Origin: Piper betle
Taxonomy: Eukaryota > Streptophyta > Magnoliopsida > Piperales > Piperaceae
DNA: 64,000 bases
NCBI GenBank assembly: GCA_033002965.1
Contig: JAURVB010001877.1
Span: forward strand, 19,519-83,518
Direction: 5' to 3'
The notes under the pieces were generated by a model, which was not told where the DNA came from, did not search any database, and saw only the letters and a list, made by a program, of their open reading frames with translations. The translations under genes and the position numbers were made by a program. Below are positions 21,240-34,829 of the stretch, one piece after another. The stretch's first letter is position 1. Every line of letters begins with the position of its first letter.

Positions 21240-23380
21240 TCCTGATTATATTGAGATGAATGTTAATATTTGTTTTCAAGACATTGACGGTATGTGATGC
21301 TGGCTTTCTGACTAAATCTACAATACAGCTACTTTTGTACCAAATGAGTAAAGGTCTTTTTTGGTTGCTGTGGTATTTTCTGATTGTTTTGTTTGCTTGT
21401 AAGGCTGTGATGTTTAGAAGCAAATCATGTGTGGAATTTGTAGGCATTGGGAAATGGCTTCTGTTTAACATCTTCAGTGGAGGCTTTTGACTGTGTGTTT
21501 TCTATCTCACTTTTGTTTATATATTCACAAACATGTATTGCGTGCTTTACTCTCTTAAATACATAGCTTGTTCCTAATTTTCTGGTGCAATCTGGCGTCA
21601 CGCTGCTTAATATGCAGTTCCCCATGTGCGTAGGGCAAAGTTCTGGTAGCAATTTATAGTTGGATATGAAACTAAATGGTTATGTGAGAACGGCGAATCT
21701 TTTCAGTTTGCACATATTATGTTGGGAATTTTGCTCTCGGATTATCTTCGCTGTTTGTACATGCAATTTTGTGGCATAAAGTCTCTTAAGAGCGCTTAAA
21801 AGAAAAGAGTCACTTAAGGGTGACTGAATAGATGCGATAATAGGATCAAATGGATTTATTGAAGTCGTTGCGAAAATACTTGTTTGTCATATTTCGTTTT
21901 TTTTGAAAGAAGAAAGAATATATCACTTAATTTGTGGATGGGTTCATTTGCAGGCTTGTATGGGCTCGATTGTTCTCTACTTGAGCTGTGTATCACTGAT
22001 TGTACTGTGTATCGTAACAATGGTATTAATGCGTAGACAGGCATCTCTTTTTTCTTTTTTTTTCAAGGCTTAGATAGGCATCTCTAATACAAGTATAAAG
22101 GGGCATGTACGTTTTCATACGTCATAGTGATGCAATTTTGTGGACCGGAGATTGAAAAATAGTGGGTGTGTTTCATGCACAAGTAATTAAGTGGGCGGAT
22201 TCGGATCGATTTTGTATGGATAGGTGACAAACCTGATAAAAAAACCAGATTTGTTTGGGTGGAAAAAAGGTTCACGAAATCTGGTACTGATTCACTTTAA
22301 TCTGAATCGATTCTTTTACCGAGTAAATAATGGACGGAATTGGCTGATTCGATCATTTTTTTCCATAGATAACCTATGAAAGCTCAAAACCCTATAGGCT
22401 TTTTTTCATCACTATCAATCATTACGGTCGTATCCCTTCAAGCCGCCATCGACCACCTAGCCCCACCGCCTCTGAGCACTCTGACCACTATCGGAATAAA
22501 CCAAAATCCGGCCACCACCCCCACCCACCGCCCATCCCTCAAAGTCTAACTTGCCGCCGCCGACCACTACTAAAGCACTCCGACTACCACCGGAGTAAAC
22601 TAAAGTCCGGCCAAGTAAAAATGTGTTAAACTTTAATTTTGTGAACTTCTATTAACGAATTGTTATTATTATTTGTGTTATATTAAATTTTAAACTTATG
22701 AAATTGTGATCTTATAATGATAAATAATAATTGTTTTTTATATTTGTATTAAACTTTAAACTTGTGTACTTGTGTATTTATATCGAGAAAAGAGATTGAA
22801 TCTTCATTTTGTATTTTATGTTAGGTATTACTAAATTATTAATAATTTGTATGTATATTTGATATATTTAATATTATATATATATATATATATATTATAT
22901 AGGACCAATTTTAATGAACTGATTATTATCCGTATTTATGGATTGTTTCAATTTAGCAACTCCCTTTTGAACCACCGATTTGGAGGCCAATTTTAATTTT
23001 TGCAAGTATGGTTTTAATTTTTGCAAGTATGATTTATCGTGAGTTTTTGGCCATAGACAAAGACAACTTTGTCACCGTTACTAAACAGAAACAATAAAAC
23101 AAAGAAGACAATATTCTCATTAGAATTCGAGTCCCGAAGAGTATGACTGTTCAAGCCCAAGCGAATTCTCCCAATCCGAGGCGTTATTTCGTGATCTCGA
23201 TCGCGGCAAACTCCGATCTCATGTTGTTGAAACTATATCAATGCATCCTAATATCATCAACTAAACTAAATTGCATTCTCAAGTGCTCTTACAGTAAATA
23301 GTTTATTTGTGAAGTTTGGAAACAAAACATACTCCTCTCTGACGACGGTTGATTCTTATTACTCAGTACTACATAGTAAT
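21240..23380. other. ADF 3' region and intergenic sequence
   Basis: 21240 to about 22060 is T-rich and probably holds the ADF 3' untranslated region. A CCGCC-rich stretch at 22440-22620 resembles fragments of GC-rich transposon sequence. A (TA)n run lies near 22870-22900, and a 23-base tandem repeat (TTTTAATTTTTGCAAGTAT) lies near 22990-23035. I see no gene. Confidence 0.5.
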
Positions 23381-23382
23381 GC

Positions 23383-23628
23383 TTAGATGGGTTTCTTCTC
23401 CTTTGAGCCGTCGACCTTGAGAAGCTGATCTTGGCGGGCGGAAGGCGAAAGCGGAGGACGAGGTAGATTGGCTTCCGAGGGAGGCCGAGCAGCTTCTCCA
23501 CTGTTGAAAGAGGTCTTGCTCTCGGTTGCCTCCACGGGAAGAGACTGGGGTGATGCAAGGTCATCGGCGGAGAAAGAGAAGAAATGCTGAGATTGCCGCC
23601 TGTGGTGGCGGCCGGATTTTTGAGACAT
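23383..23628 (-). CDS. Hypothetical small protein (81 aa)
   Basis: The frame starts MSQKSGRHHRRQSQ and ends KVDGSKEKKPI. It is rich in Ser, Pro and basic residues, has no membrane segment or known domain, and is probably disordered. An upstream in-frame ATG at 23721 exists, but the basic KSGRHHRRQSQ motif right after the internal ATG looks like a true N-terminus. I do not recognise the family with confidence. A 2.85 kb solo LTR lies about 240 bases upstream of this start, in what would be its promoter. Confidence 0.4.
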   Translation of the reverse strand: MSQKSGRHHRRQSQHFFSFSADDLASPQSLPVEATESKTSFNSGEAARPPSEANLPRPPLSPSARQDQLLKVDGSKEKKPI

Positions 23629-23871
23629 GGTGAGAAATGAGAGAGTTGTGGCTGCTGGGGACTGTTGAAAGAGGCGTTTATTGCACAATGGAAAGTAAAA
23701 GAAGCAGATGTTGGAACCCATGAAAGGTTGAAAAGTGTATTAGTAAGAGACTGATTGATGACTGCATCTGCATGAGGTCTTACAGGCGTTACAGTTAATA
23801 TAACCGTAACCATGAGACTTATTATTAAATCACCACAAATATCGCTCTGAAACAAAATAATCAACCATAAA

Positions 23872-26717
23872 TGTAACACCCCGTTTCGGCACACCCGCGA
23901 ACCGACCCGGAAATGTCACTGGCAACCGAACCGTTTGCTAATCTACTGGGTTCGGTTAAGCCGTCCAGGATCTACTCTCGGCGTTTTAAGATGGAGATGC
24001 AAACATGAAATGCATGGATGGGATGCGTGGGTTCTAACGGAGTTCTACATACATGCCATGACGTGCAAGCAAAGACAAGATAAAATAATAAATGAGAAAC
24101 CAAAAGAAAATATATACTATTTTATGAAAATACGGTAAAACATGATAATCTATCGTAGCATTCATCATTATCTCCTTCGTTTCAATTGAACCGAGCCTGA
24201 ACTCCAAACTCACTACTCATTCACATTTATCCATTCATTTCAAAACAAGCAATTTATCTAAACAAACACATCAAAATTATCATTCACGTAGCAATAACAC
24301 ACCGTCATTATACGTTACACGCGGCAGGTACATGTGTGCGCGGTTCTGTGCTGCTCTTCCGCAGTCCCGACAGCTTTCATCGCTCGCATTCCTCACCTAC
24401 ATATATATAGAAAAACCGTCAGTAACGAGTGTTACCGGCCCGGAAAATAACTAATATCAATCTGGCACAGGAGAGCAAACTCTCCTGTTGAATGAAAACC
24501 ATATACTTCCTCAAGAACTCTCATCAGGGCACATACGGGAGCCGTCGCCATCGGGTCGACAGCATCCCCCTATCTTTCACATTCTCATTCCTCGGCCATT
24601 TCTCTATTGCTTCTCGCGTCAAATCTCGTTCCTTTCCGCCCTCTGCACCTTCCATATTACTCCTGGCCTTGAGCACGAAGGCCGAGTACTCTCAGGCAGT
24701 CGCCTTCAGTACCCTTTGAAACCACAAGTCTAGACATGCGCTGCAATGCAGTACCCGTGAACCTCCACACTTCTCCGGGTTTGAGGAACTCAAAGGTGGA
24801 GTTGTCAGGATCCCTCGGGAATGAAACGGCCCGCACACCATTCCAGAGCCCACTGTCGACACACACGTGCCCGCTCGCGTAGCACGGTAGTCGGATTTCC
24901 CTCATTCAGTCTCTCATCAAAACACGAAAACTATACATATATATAGGTCTGGGTTGGGATTTATACAATAGGCCCGAAGGCAACGTGAGCTGGATCTGAA
25001 GTTCGAAAACAAACTCGAGGGATCTCATCCTCGAGGGTTATTAATCCGGAAAATCGTTGGCTAAATGGCCCGAGTTAAGTGGGATTCGATAAAACGCCAC
25101 TTAACTCGTCCTGTACATAATAAATCAAATACACAAGAGAGTAGCGTAAATCAGAGAACGAGTCCTAAACGGACCTGGTAGAAGCTCCAAACGGGTCCAC
25201 GCGCCTAGGCGGCGAGCTCCTACACCGTACCTACACAATCAAGCTAAAAACTAACGCCCGCATGATGAATCACATATCCTATAGCATACACACACAATCA
25301 ACACAATCACACGTCAATCAACACACATCAACCTATATCAATTCTAGCGAGTCTACTTAAGCTAGTTTGATTAGATCATGATTATTACTTAATAACCCTA
25401 ATTAGTTTCATAACTTCTATTTTTAACACCACACAATCAAACAAATTTCATATTTTTATCCTTAATCAAATCTACATTTATATATATTATTATAACACAC
25501 AATTCACCAATCCTAGCATGCAATTCTAATAATCAAAACTTTCAAATAATTAAATTAAAATAAATTATACCTCGCGTCGTCGAAAATCGGCGACGGCTAG
25601 GGTTTCCGTTTCGTGGCTCGAAACTCGGGTCGGCACCTAGCGGCGTCCGAAGTCCGATTAGATTGGACCGGGTGCGTTCGGCGGATGATCCGGCGAGTTT
25701 CCCACAAATCCAATTTCCGGCGGTTCCGGCGGTTTTCCGGCGAGTGTCGGCGGTTTTCCGGCGGATTCCGACGGTTTTCCGGCGATGATTTGGGACGGAG
25801 CAATCAGGGGGTCTATCGGCACCAGCTCGACGAGCTCGGTCCAATGGTGGTGTCAAACAGGGTAACCGAGGCGGCGATGGCCGTCGACGGCGGCGTCGAA
25901 AATGGGCGGCGGTGGTGGCGTTCTCCGATCGAGGCTCCGGCCGGCCTCGACGGTGGTCGGGACGATGGGGGAAACGTCGGCGACGTCGAGGGGGTGGTCG
26001 TCGGGGTCACAGCGGCGGCCGCGCGGCCCGGACGGCGGCGAAATCAGTGGGCGGAGCGTCGCGGCTTGTGGGGCGATTCTGGCGTCGTGGCGGCGCGACG
26101 GTGGCCGGGGTTGGTCGGGGCGGCATGGCGACGACACGGCGGGGCGGGGCGGCGTTGATCGGCGGCCAGGCGGCGTCAGCCGTGGCGGCAACAGCGCGCA
26201 AACAGGGGCGGCGGCAAGGGTTTGGGGTGGAAAGAAGGGTCGGGAGGGAGAAAAGGCGTGCGATGGCAGTTTTGTAAATTAAATTTGACTCGACTCCGAC
26301 TCGAGTCAATAATAATAACTATCTCCTAATAAATCCTAAAAAAAATCCAAAAAAATTGGGAAAAATCCCATAAAGTCAAACAACACAGAAACATCCAAAT
26401 GATATGCTCTATAACTAATAACCCACCCAAACTCGCCTATATCGCGTCCTAATTCGTCATTCGGCCTAAAACTATTTTTACGATCAAACATATAAAAAGA
26501 AAAAAATACTGCATACTTTCATATATTCAGATAACTCGTATCTCACCATCTTCTCGACGTTATCATCATATATTCAGGTACACCTGACTCTCATCGCTCA
26601 TAAATCACGGCTGGTCTCGACTCAGCACGCGATTCATGAAACTGACTCGACTCGAACCAACGATCGAACCGACTGGTTCGGTAACGTAAAACCCTGACTC
26701 GAATCACGGGTTTTACA
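23872..26717 (+). mobile_element. Solo LTR, large (2846 bp), family member A
   Basis: Begins TGTAACACCCCG and ends GGGTTTTACA, flanked on both sides by a perfect 5-bp duplication ATAAA (23867-23871 and 26718-26722). There is no primer-binding site, polypurine tract or coding sequence, so this is a solo LTR left by recombination. TGTAACACCCC starts are common in Ty3/gypsy chromovirus LTRs of the Tekay/Del kind; the assignment is inference. A TATATATATAGG motif lies near 24940, and a GC-rich part with CCGGCGGTTTTCC repeats lies at 25700-25800. The long open frames at 25600-26300 are products of GC bias. Two related copies lie at 53427-59748. Confidence 0.88.
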
Positions 26718-26846
26718 ATAAATATGACTAATAATTGTTTTGAAATATTAGTCATAAATAGATGTTATCACTTTTGCATTTCTAATTGTTCACTGATTGT
26801 TAAGAATCGTACACACCAGGTTAGTAGAGTCATGAGATGAGGTAAT

Positions 26847-27471
26847 TAGGGCTACTAATTAAGTGGGCCAATTTATGAGTATTTGACGTTTTATTCGGCT
26901 TGATTCGACTTGAAACTTGATATTTAAATTCTCGAGCTCGAACTCAACTCGTACTCAAATCCTTCGAGTCGAGTTTGAGTAGGATAGTGTTCAACTCGAC
27001 TCGACTAGAAATCGACTCATATCTTGACTCGAACTTGACAAGATAAAATAATATAATAATATAATCTTTATATATATATATACATACACATACTAATAAG
27101 TTTAATTGTAATTAATTATATTTATTTATATATAATATAATTACAAATAAGTGAGATAATTGAGATATCAGGTATTAAAGTTAAAAGGCTTGAAGTTGTG
27201 GCAATGTTGACTACATTTTTTTTAGTGAGATATTTTGACTTTTAATTGAGCTAGTTTTGAGCTCACAAACGAGCTGAATTCGAGCTCGTCAAAATTAAAC
27301 AGTGCAAGTGTATTCGAACTCGAGTCGAGTTCGAACGCATAAAAAATATTCGAGTTGAGTTCAAACATGTATGCTCAAAACTCAATCGATCTCAAGTTGA
27401 TTTCGAACGAACTTTAAGCTATTCGAGCCGAATAAGTTAAAATCGGCCCGCTTGCTCATTTAACAACCCTA
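26847..27471. mobile_element. Small hAT-type element with a degenerate tRNA-like core
   Basis: Ends TAGGGCTACTAATTAAGTGGGCC-like on the left and, in reverse complement, TAGGGTTGTTAAATGAGCAAGC on the right. Flanks GAGGTAAT and TAGGTAAT are a 7/8 target duplication. The interior has the TCGAGCTCGAACTC repeats typical of this family. A GAGATAATTGAGATATCAG segment near 27153 resembles the tRNA-like core of the related elements. Confidence 0.75.
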
Positions 27472-27479
27472 TAGGTAAT

Positions 27480-28621
27480 ACTATTGGATTTTCAGATTTT
27501 AAAACTGGTGTGATGCTTGCTTCCTTAGACCAACATGCACCCAACGTTTTGTCGTATATCTTTTTATTTGTGGCCTAAAAATTTTTTTATTTAGTTTTAA
27601 CCGATTGAAATACATTTTTGAAAATAATATATAAAATTAAATTATTATAATATATCTCCTCATTTAATTTGAGTTTCTCTAAAATCAGAGTCTCTTCATC
27701 TTCTCATTTGCAAAATTGGAGTGTATCTCTAATATATGCTACACATATTGCAACACATATGTCTAGTTAATTTTATTATAAAAGGGATAGTCATACATCA
27801 ACTATACTCTCAATTTCCCCTTTTTTTGTCGGATTTCTCTTCTTTATTAATTCATTTGCAACGAAAAAGGAATCCGTTAAACCTTAAAAATAATTTGTAA
27901 AAGGAGGTATTAGTGAAGAGAACATTACTAGAGCTTTAAAGAAGGCACCCATCATAACGCGTACTTAGGTTTATTTTCTAACTATGGTTTTATTCTGTAT
28001 TTAACTTTTTTAAACGTGACAGGTATGCAAATTTCAACCTCTTAAAAGTTTCAACGGGTACTTCCAGTAACTTCAAGGGAGGGAGACTTTTGAAAGCTTG
28101 CATCTAAGACCGGTTATTTCGTCCGCTAGCCACCGAAGACACATTAGGGTTGGGGTGCCATAAAGCCGTGATTGATCAGATCATCAACATACACGATTTT
28201 AGGCGTCCTTGTGTGCTTTGTTATTGGCTCGATATTATTACATAAATTCAAAGGAGATTTACCTCTCTATTGAATCACATAAATGTTTTTTTTTTGAGCC
28301 GAACAAAGTTATCCCTTCATTTGGACGCAAGACTCTTCACACTAACTTGTACAAATACTTTTAATATAATTATGATATATTTGTATGTCAGTAAATGTGT
28401 TAGTTTAAAAGGAATCGGACAATTTGACGTATTTTATGGCTGTATAAAATAATTAACGAAAATGGAAGAAGACAGTCTTGGATTGGTTCGGTTTAAACAT
28501 GTCGCACACAAAGTTGGTTAGATTTTGGTCGACTGAAAATTACAAAAATGGACATACACAACTAACGGGGTTAAGATGCGTGGAATGATAACATTAAGGC
28601 TAGTTTGGATTTGTGTCAGCT
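27480..28621. other. Intergenic sequence
   Basis: AT-rich, with no credible gene, RNA gene or element termini. Short frames such as 28270-28452 have no recognisable domain. Confidence 0.5.
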
Positions 28622-28629
28622 CCGATGAG

Positions 28630-29032
28630 TAGGGTTGCTAATTGACCGAGCCAGCTCGTGAACATTTAGAGTTCGGCTCGGCTTGACTCGAATCAAACTC
28701 GAATCTTACGAGCCGAGCTTGAGCAAGGTCGTGTTCGACTCGACTCGACTCGGTTATAACTCGAAATCGACTCGAACTCGACGTAGCTCGACTCGAACTC
28801 GACGTAGCTCGACTCGAACTCGATTCGATAAAATAATATAATAATATAGTCTTTATATTATATTATATTATATTACATTATATTATATATATATATATAT
28901 ATCAATATAATAATAAAGAAGCAAGATAGTTGAGATGGTAAGTATTCTCCTTGATAACTTCAAAGTTGCGGGTTCAAACCGACCCGAGTTCGAACACATG
29001 TTGAGCTCGGCTCGCTCGCTCAATTAGCACCT
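28630..29032. mobile_element. Small hAT-type element carrying a tRNA-like segment
   Basis: Left end TAGGGTTGCTAATTGACCGAGC; the reverse complement of the right end is AGGTGCTAATTGAGCGAGC, so this is the same family as 51692-52401. Flanks CCGATGAG and CCGAGGTT agree in only five of eight bases, so the duplication is weak. The interior has CTCGACTCGAACTCGA repeats and a (TA)n run. Confidence 0.7.
28921..28985 (+). ncRNA. tRNA-like module inside the hAT-type element
   Basis: ATAGTTGAGATGGTAAGT resembles a tRNA D arm/A box and GGGTTCAAACC a T arm/B box, about 30 bases apart as in a tRNA. It is the same module, in opposite orientation, as 52008-52083. It is not a working tRNA gene. Confidence 0.5.
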
Positions 29033-30400
29033 CCGAGGTTGAATATTACAAGGAATTAAATTTATTTTTTTGTTCTACTTGTAAAAACATAAAACGTTAG
29101 TACTCTTTTAGAAAAATTATACTTTTTAAAAAGCATCCACTTACAATTATCTATGTAAAGACACCTCTTTACAATTAATCATGTGTTTCGTGCTCTTTTA
29201 GATTTAATAAGGTGTCGAGAAGGGTTTTAGACAAATCTGGTGTAATTTTTTTTCGCCCTATTGATAGTAGAGGCTTCTTTAAATATAATATACCGGGGAG
29301 CATAGTCATTTGTTAATAGACAACTAACCGTGACATCTTAATTAAAATAATTACTAAAAATACATCCTAAATAAAAAAATTACAAATAAATATGTAGAAC
29401 AAAATATTTGCGAGAACATAGATATCAAAACTATTAGATGCCCTAGTCCATGAGAATATTTGGAAGGTAGATAGATAGAAATTAATTTGTTCGAGTTTTT
29501 AAAACACAAATTCATGCATGAATATCAATTGGCTTGACTCCAAGTCAAATACACATTAGTTCAATTCGATCTAAAAAAATGAACACCACTTGAACAATAA
29601 ATAATCACGTTTATATCTAATATAGAATTTTACTTCAAATTTTATCATGTTTAGATTATACAAAAATGCAATATATCATAGTCCGATTATGCGACTTCAA
29701 CTTGGCCTAATTTGTTGACTACTAATCGTTTTGTAGTCATGTCAATATTGTAAGTTATGTATGTACATCAAGTATCACTCTAACATCTATAAACAAATAT
29801 TTATATAAATAAATAAATAAGCAGGTAGATAGATTATGAATTTTTTACTCGTACGAAAGGGAAATTTGTTATATTATCAGATAGTAGGAAAATAAAAAAT
29901 ATTAATATTTTTTAAAATAATTTAGACTCCCATCGATTTATTAATCTCTAGCGCCTTCGATTAGACTTGGCTTTCAGGTGCACCGTTTTAGGTTAAATTT
30001 AATGGTTGGTGGTTGCTTCCATCACTAGTAGTCGTCGGCCTAGCTGTCTCATGCATCTAAATCTTTTTTAAAAATAATTATTTAATATTATTTTTTTTAT
30101 AAAAAAATTTAATAATTGGTCATTGATTATAATTGACTCGAGTTGAGGACCGCCTCGAGTGATCGGATCCTAGTAGCCAGATTAGGGGTAGTTGTACTAA
30201 AGTTTTTTTTAGTTGTTTTTGTTTGAATTTTTAAGTTAATATATTTTACACAATTCATATTTTTTCCTTTTTTTAGTGATTATAAGTCTGATTTTTCATA
30301 ATATCAAAAGTTTTTTTTATAGATAATAATACGTAATCAATTATAAGCTTTTTATTTTCAAAAAAATATTAATTAGTTTTTCTCTTTTCCAAGGCGAATA
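29033..30400. other. Intergenic sequence upstream of RPT1
   Basis: AT-rich, with many A/T homopolymers and no supported gene. The final 150 bases should contain the RPT1 promoter; I see no distinctive element. Confidence 0.5.
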
Positions 30401-30517
30401 AATTAGTCTAGCGTTGAAGACATTGACCTTTTTGCCCTCCACATTCTACAAGGCTCCTTGACGAAGCAGATTATTTGGTAGACGAAGCAACGAAGAGGTG
30501 GGACGCGAGCTCTTTCA

Positions 30518-33500
30518 ATGGCGCCGGAACCGGAAGATGCGGAGCTCAACGAGAAGAATCCCCGCCCTCTCGACGAGGGCGACATTGCCCTCCTCAAAAC
30601 CTATGTTTGTTCCTCTCCAAAACGCTAGTCTCTTCCTCGATTCTCGTTCCAATTTCGTGTTTCTGATTCCTAGGGTTTTTTTGTTTGATCCATGAACTTG
30701 AGTTGTTAATCTGTGAAAAGGGGTGGAAAGATCGTTTCTTGTGTGGTTTGGATGGGTTTTTTGGTTTGTATGTGGTGTGGGAGATTAAGGGGAGTTGCTA
30801 GTCTTTGTTCACTGGATCTGTCCTTGCGCTGTTTTCCCTATTTAGTTAAGTCTGGTATCAATTAAGATTTGGTTACTGTTATTATGTTCGTTGATTGGGA
30901 TAATAATTGAATTAATGGATGCATTGCAAAATTTTAACTGTGAAAACTCTAAATTTTATGCCGTTTCCTGCATCTGGGATTCGCGGTGCTGAGATTGCTA
31001 CTTGTGTGGTCAGGAAGGGGTCTGTACTTTGTGTTCGATCTGAGGTGAAACAGGGGAATTGTTAGTTTTAGTTTGCTACATCTACTTGCGTTGATTGCCC
31101 AATTTTAAGTTAAGTAGCCAGTGAAGTTTGTTTTCTTTAAAAAGCTAAATTTATTATAAGATTTGAACTGTGAAACCGTTAAAGCATATAGTATTGTAAT
31201 AAATTGTGTTCTTAACTTGGGGTTATGGTCGTTTTGATGTGGGATTAAGTGGTGTGATATGTTGAACGTCAATTGCTGGTCCTTAAATTTTGGTTGAACA
31301 CAGTGTTTCCAACAGCTTGTGATTTTTGTTTACTTATGTGTCTCTTTTAACTTTGTATTGATAGGGCTTGGGACCTTACTCTACCAGCATAAAAAAAGTG
31401 GAGAAGGAAATAAAGGAAATGGCCAAAAAAGTCAATGATCTGTGTGGTATGTCCTAATTTCATACTAAATATTTGCTGAGTTTTTTGAGATTTTGCCTTT
31501 GGTATTTATTGGCAGCTAATATAGGTTCTGTTCAATCTTTGCCTATTAAACTCTTTTTCTAACATATTAATTTTTTCTTCAATTGCAGGAATTAAAGAGT
31601 CTGACACAGGATTAGCTGCACCGAGCCAGTGGGATCTTGTTTCTGACAAGCAAATGATGCAGGAGGAACAACCTTTACAGGTTTTTTTTTGCTTCTTGGA
31701 CTATCAAATGATTACGTATATCATTGTACAATTTCTGATGGATTGTTTTTATTTTATTTTAGGTGGCAAGATGCACAAAAATTTTAAGTCCACACACTGA
31801 CGATGCCAAGTATGTTATAAATGTGAAGCAGATTGCCAAGGTACATTTTAAGATGTAATTTCACATGGATTAAATTTGGTTTGAATTTCCATATCATGAT
31901 ACTTATGATTTTTTTATCTAGTTTGTTGTCGGATTAGGTGAAAAGGTTTCCCCTACTGATATTGAAGAAGGAATGCGTGTAGGGTAAGCTACCAATTCAT
32001 GCTTTTGTCCTTTTTTAGAAATTGGTGCCCATCAGTCATATCCTTTATCCTTGATTCACTTTATGGAGGCTTTGTGATAACAGTTGAAATATATGTTAAG
32101 TCTCCATTTCGAGATGAGTACTTGTGTATGAGTTTTTTTGTCAACAAGATATTTGAAGTAACTTTTGTGACATCTTATTTAGCTGAAAGATGTTGATTCT
32201 TTTACTGGACAAGCCTGTTGAATACTTATAGTAACATATGCATACATATAGTCTTATGATGCTTCATGTTGGTCTTGTTTCCTTGATCATTTTTTTTTGT
32301 TGGACAGAGTTGATCGCAATAAGTATCAGATTCAGATTCCTCTCCCTCCAAAAATAGATCCGAGCGTGACAATGATGACAGTAGAAGAAAAGCCAGATGT
32401 AACATATAATGATGTTGGTGGATGCAAGGAGCAGATTGAGAAGATGCGAGAGGTATTTCTGAGATATGCAATGATTGAAATTTCATCATGCTTTAAGTTT
32501 GAAATCTTTATGGGCATAAAATGTTGTCACTTATTTGCATAATTGAGGAGGTGTCAGTAGGGGCTTGAAGGGAAGAAAGTCATTTGAGGAGAGGCCAAGG
32601 GGAAGGCAGTGTTTTTTAAGTAGAGTGAATTCTTGTGGGTGGGGAAAGCTGAAGAGAGAATAAGCTATGCATAAGGAGGGGTAGCAAATCAAAAGAAGAG
32701 GGGAAAAATAAGTATTTGTGTAAATGCTGGGGTCCTATTGTCCGGATGGTCGTTGTCTTGACCTACCGTACCTGGAATTGCTGCCTTGGTTGCTGGTCAT
32801 GGCCGCCTGGGTGTCATTGTTATCTGATTAAATATATTCCTTTATATAATATGGAGTAATTCATTTATTTTCAACTTAAAATTCCAAGACACTTTGATAT
32901 TTCTCCAATAATTCTTCTATTTAGTGACCAATCTGAAATTGAGATCTAGTGAGTCAGTCCTTCATGACGAATATATTGTCAATTTGATTTTCAATATAAA
33001 TTGTAGGAAATGGTTTATATGTGAAAGTGCTTTAATCAACTTTTGACTTTGATTAAGCCACCATCAAAATAATCGTGGACATTGATGAATTGGAAAGTCA
33101 ACGAGAGGCATGATGATGCTTGATGGAAAATTATCATTCAGTTCTGGTTCTCTTTTCTTTTTCTTTTTTGGTTTTGATGTGTTTTTTCATGCATTAGAAG
33201 GTTTAAATGGCAGCTTCATGGAACAAACTAAGAAACCAAGACTTCAGATTGCTCTTATTATCTTTTAGTTTTAATGTCCTTTTCCCCCACCAGGTTGTAG
33301 AGCTTCCCATGCTTCATCCAGAGAAGTTTGTAAAGCTCGGAATTGACCCTCCAAAAGGGGTGCTCTGTTATGGCCCTCCAGGAACAGGAAAGACACTTTT
33401 GGCCAGGGCAGTTGCGAATAGAACAGATGCTTGCTTTATTCGAGTTATTGGAAGTGAGCTTGTTCAAAAATATGTTGGAGAGGGAGCTAGGATGGTTCGA

Positions 33501-34819
33501 GAACTTTTCCAGGTGTGTCTGCTGATTGTTCTAGTTACTGATTTAGTTACATGTGCATCTGATCCTATCCTATTAACTTAAGTTAATTGTTTGTGTTTTA
33601 CAGATGGCTCGCTCGAAGAAAGCTTGCATTGTATTCTTTGATGAAGTTGATGCAATTGGAGGTGCGCGTTTCGATGATGGGGTGGGTGGAGACAATGAAG
33701 TTCAACGAACAATGTTAGAAATTGTTAATCAACTTGATGGCTTTGATGCTCGTGGGAACATCAAAGTTTTGATGGCAACAAACAGGTGAGCTTCATTGTT
33801 ATTTTTTTCAAAAACAAAAATAAAAAGGAAGGAAAGGACTGGGTGAATTGCTGCTGTTTCTTCCTTTGTAATTTTAATGAACAAATATTGCATTTCATAT
33901 TCTGATGGATCACTTGTGAAATTATTATTTTACTAAGTCAAGCAAAATTGTTAAAAAGGGGTTTTTTTACCCATTGATTCCTAGTTTGTCATGGGTAAAT
34001 GTTCAATTTTGTAATAAGTTCATGGGTTTCTGGCCATGCCTATCTTTCTTGTATTAATTGATGTTTATTTGAACTAAGTGTCTGCAGAGTTAGTTCTTCT
34101 GTAAGTAGTCTTACAATTATAGTCATATGCAGTTGTGTGGTTTGTGAAGATTACACTTTTTTATTCAGGCAACAAGTGTTGTGATTTTGCTGCCATAGCT
34201 GTTTGATTGATGGCTATTTTTTCTACAGACCTGACACGCTAGATCCAGCATTGTTACGTCCTGGCCGACTTGACCGTAAAGTTGAATTTGGCCTTCCTGA
34301 TTTAGAGAGTCGTACACAGATATTCAAAATCCACACACGAACTATGAATTGCGAGCGGGACATTAGATTTGAGTTATTGGCTAGGCTTTGCCCTAACTCG
34401 ACTGGTAAGATGACCGAAAATATTGTGGTGCATTTTCTTTGTTTACACGAAAGCCTGACATTTGTTTGGAAGTATATCGTGGGCTGGGGTGGGGGGAATG
34501 AATCCTGTTATGCCTTTCCACAGAATTGTACACTATATCTGTGGTCAAGTCATGAAAGTCTAAATCATTCTGGATAGCCATCATCTATTTTCTTTTTAGA
34601 AGCATTCTGGATAAATTAAGTTTGTTTATGAGAAGGCTAATGAATTTCTTAAAACATACAGGAGCTGATATAAGGAGCGTTTGCACAGAGGCGGGCATGT
34701 TTGCAATCAGAGCGCGGAGAAAGACGGTAACCGAGAAGGATTTTCTAGATGCAGTTAACAAGGTTATCAAGGGTTATCAGAAGTTCAGTGCCACTCCTAA
34801 ATACATGGTATACAATTAG
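30518..34819 (+). CDS. RPT1: 26S proteasome regulatory particle AAA-ATPase subunit RPT1 (426 aa)
   Basis: One of six ATPases in the base of the 26S proteasome, which unfold ubiquitinated substrates and feed them into the 20S core (cytosol and nucleus). Exons: 30518-30604, 31365-31446, 31589-31680, 31763-31840, 31922-31983, 32308-32452, 33294-33512, 33604-33785, 34229-34404 and 34662-34819. Their lengths sum to 1281 bases, exactly 426 codons plus stop, with consistent phases and GT-AG borders. Visible parts: N-terminal coiled-coil region ([17 protein letters not shown], about 36-52), OB-type region to about 150, Walker A GPPGTGKT (209-216), Walker B with FFDE (266-269), and a second region of homology with [19 protein letters not shown]. 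The C-terminus is KYMVYN, as in RPT1. The start gives [20 protein letters not shown], the usual plant N-terminus. The gene is intact. Confidence 0.98.
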
Positions 34820-34829
34820 AGATCTGTCA

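Noticed and set aside
22190..22990. Possible small hAT-type element
   Set aside because: Some GGATTCGG-like text and an AGCAACTCCC-like right end, but termini and target duplication could not be matched.
23289..23894. 201-codon minus-strand frame overlapping the small hypothetical protein
   Set aside because: Runs into the LTR terminus and shares no features with a known family; the shorter frame in the other phase has a more protein-like start.
25597..26310. Several overlapping open frames of 65-181 codons on both strands
   Set aside because: They lie in the GC-rich part of a solo LTR, are Arg/Gly/Pro-rich in every phase and match no domain. They result from base composition.
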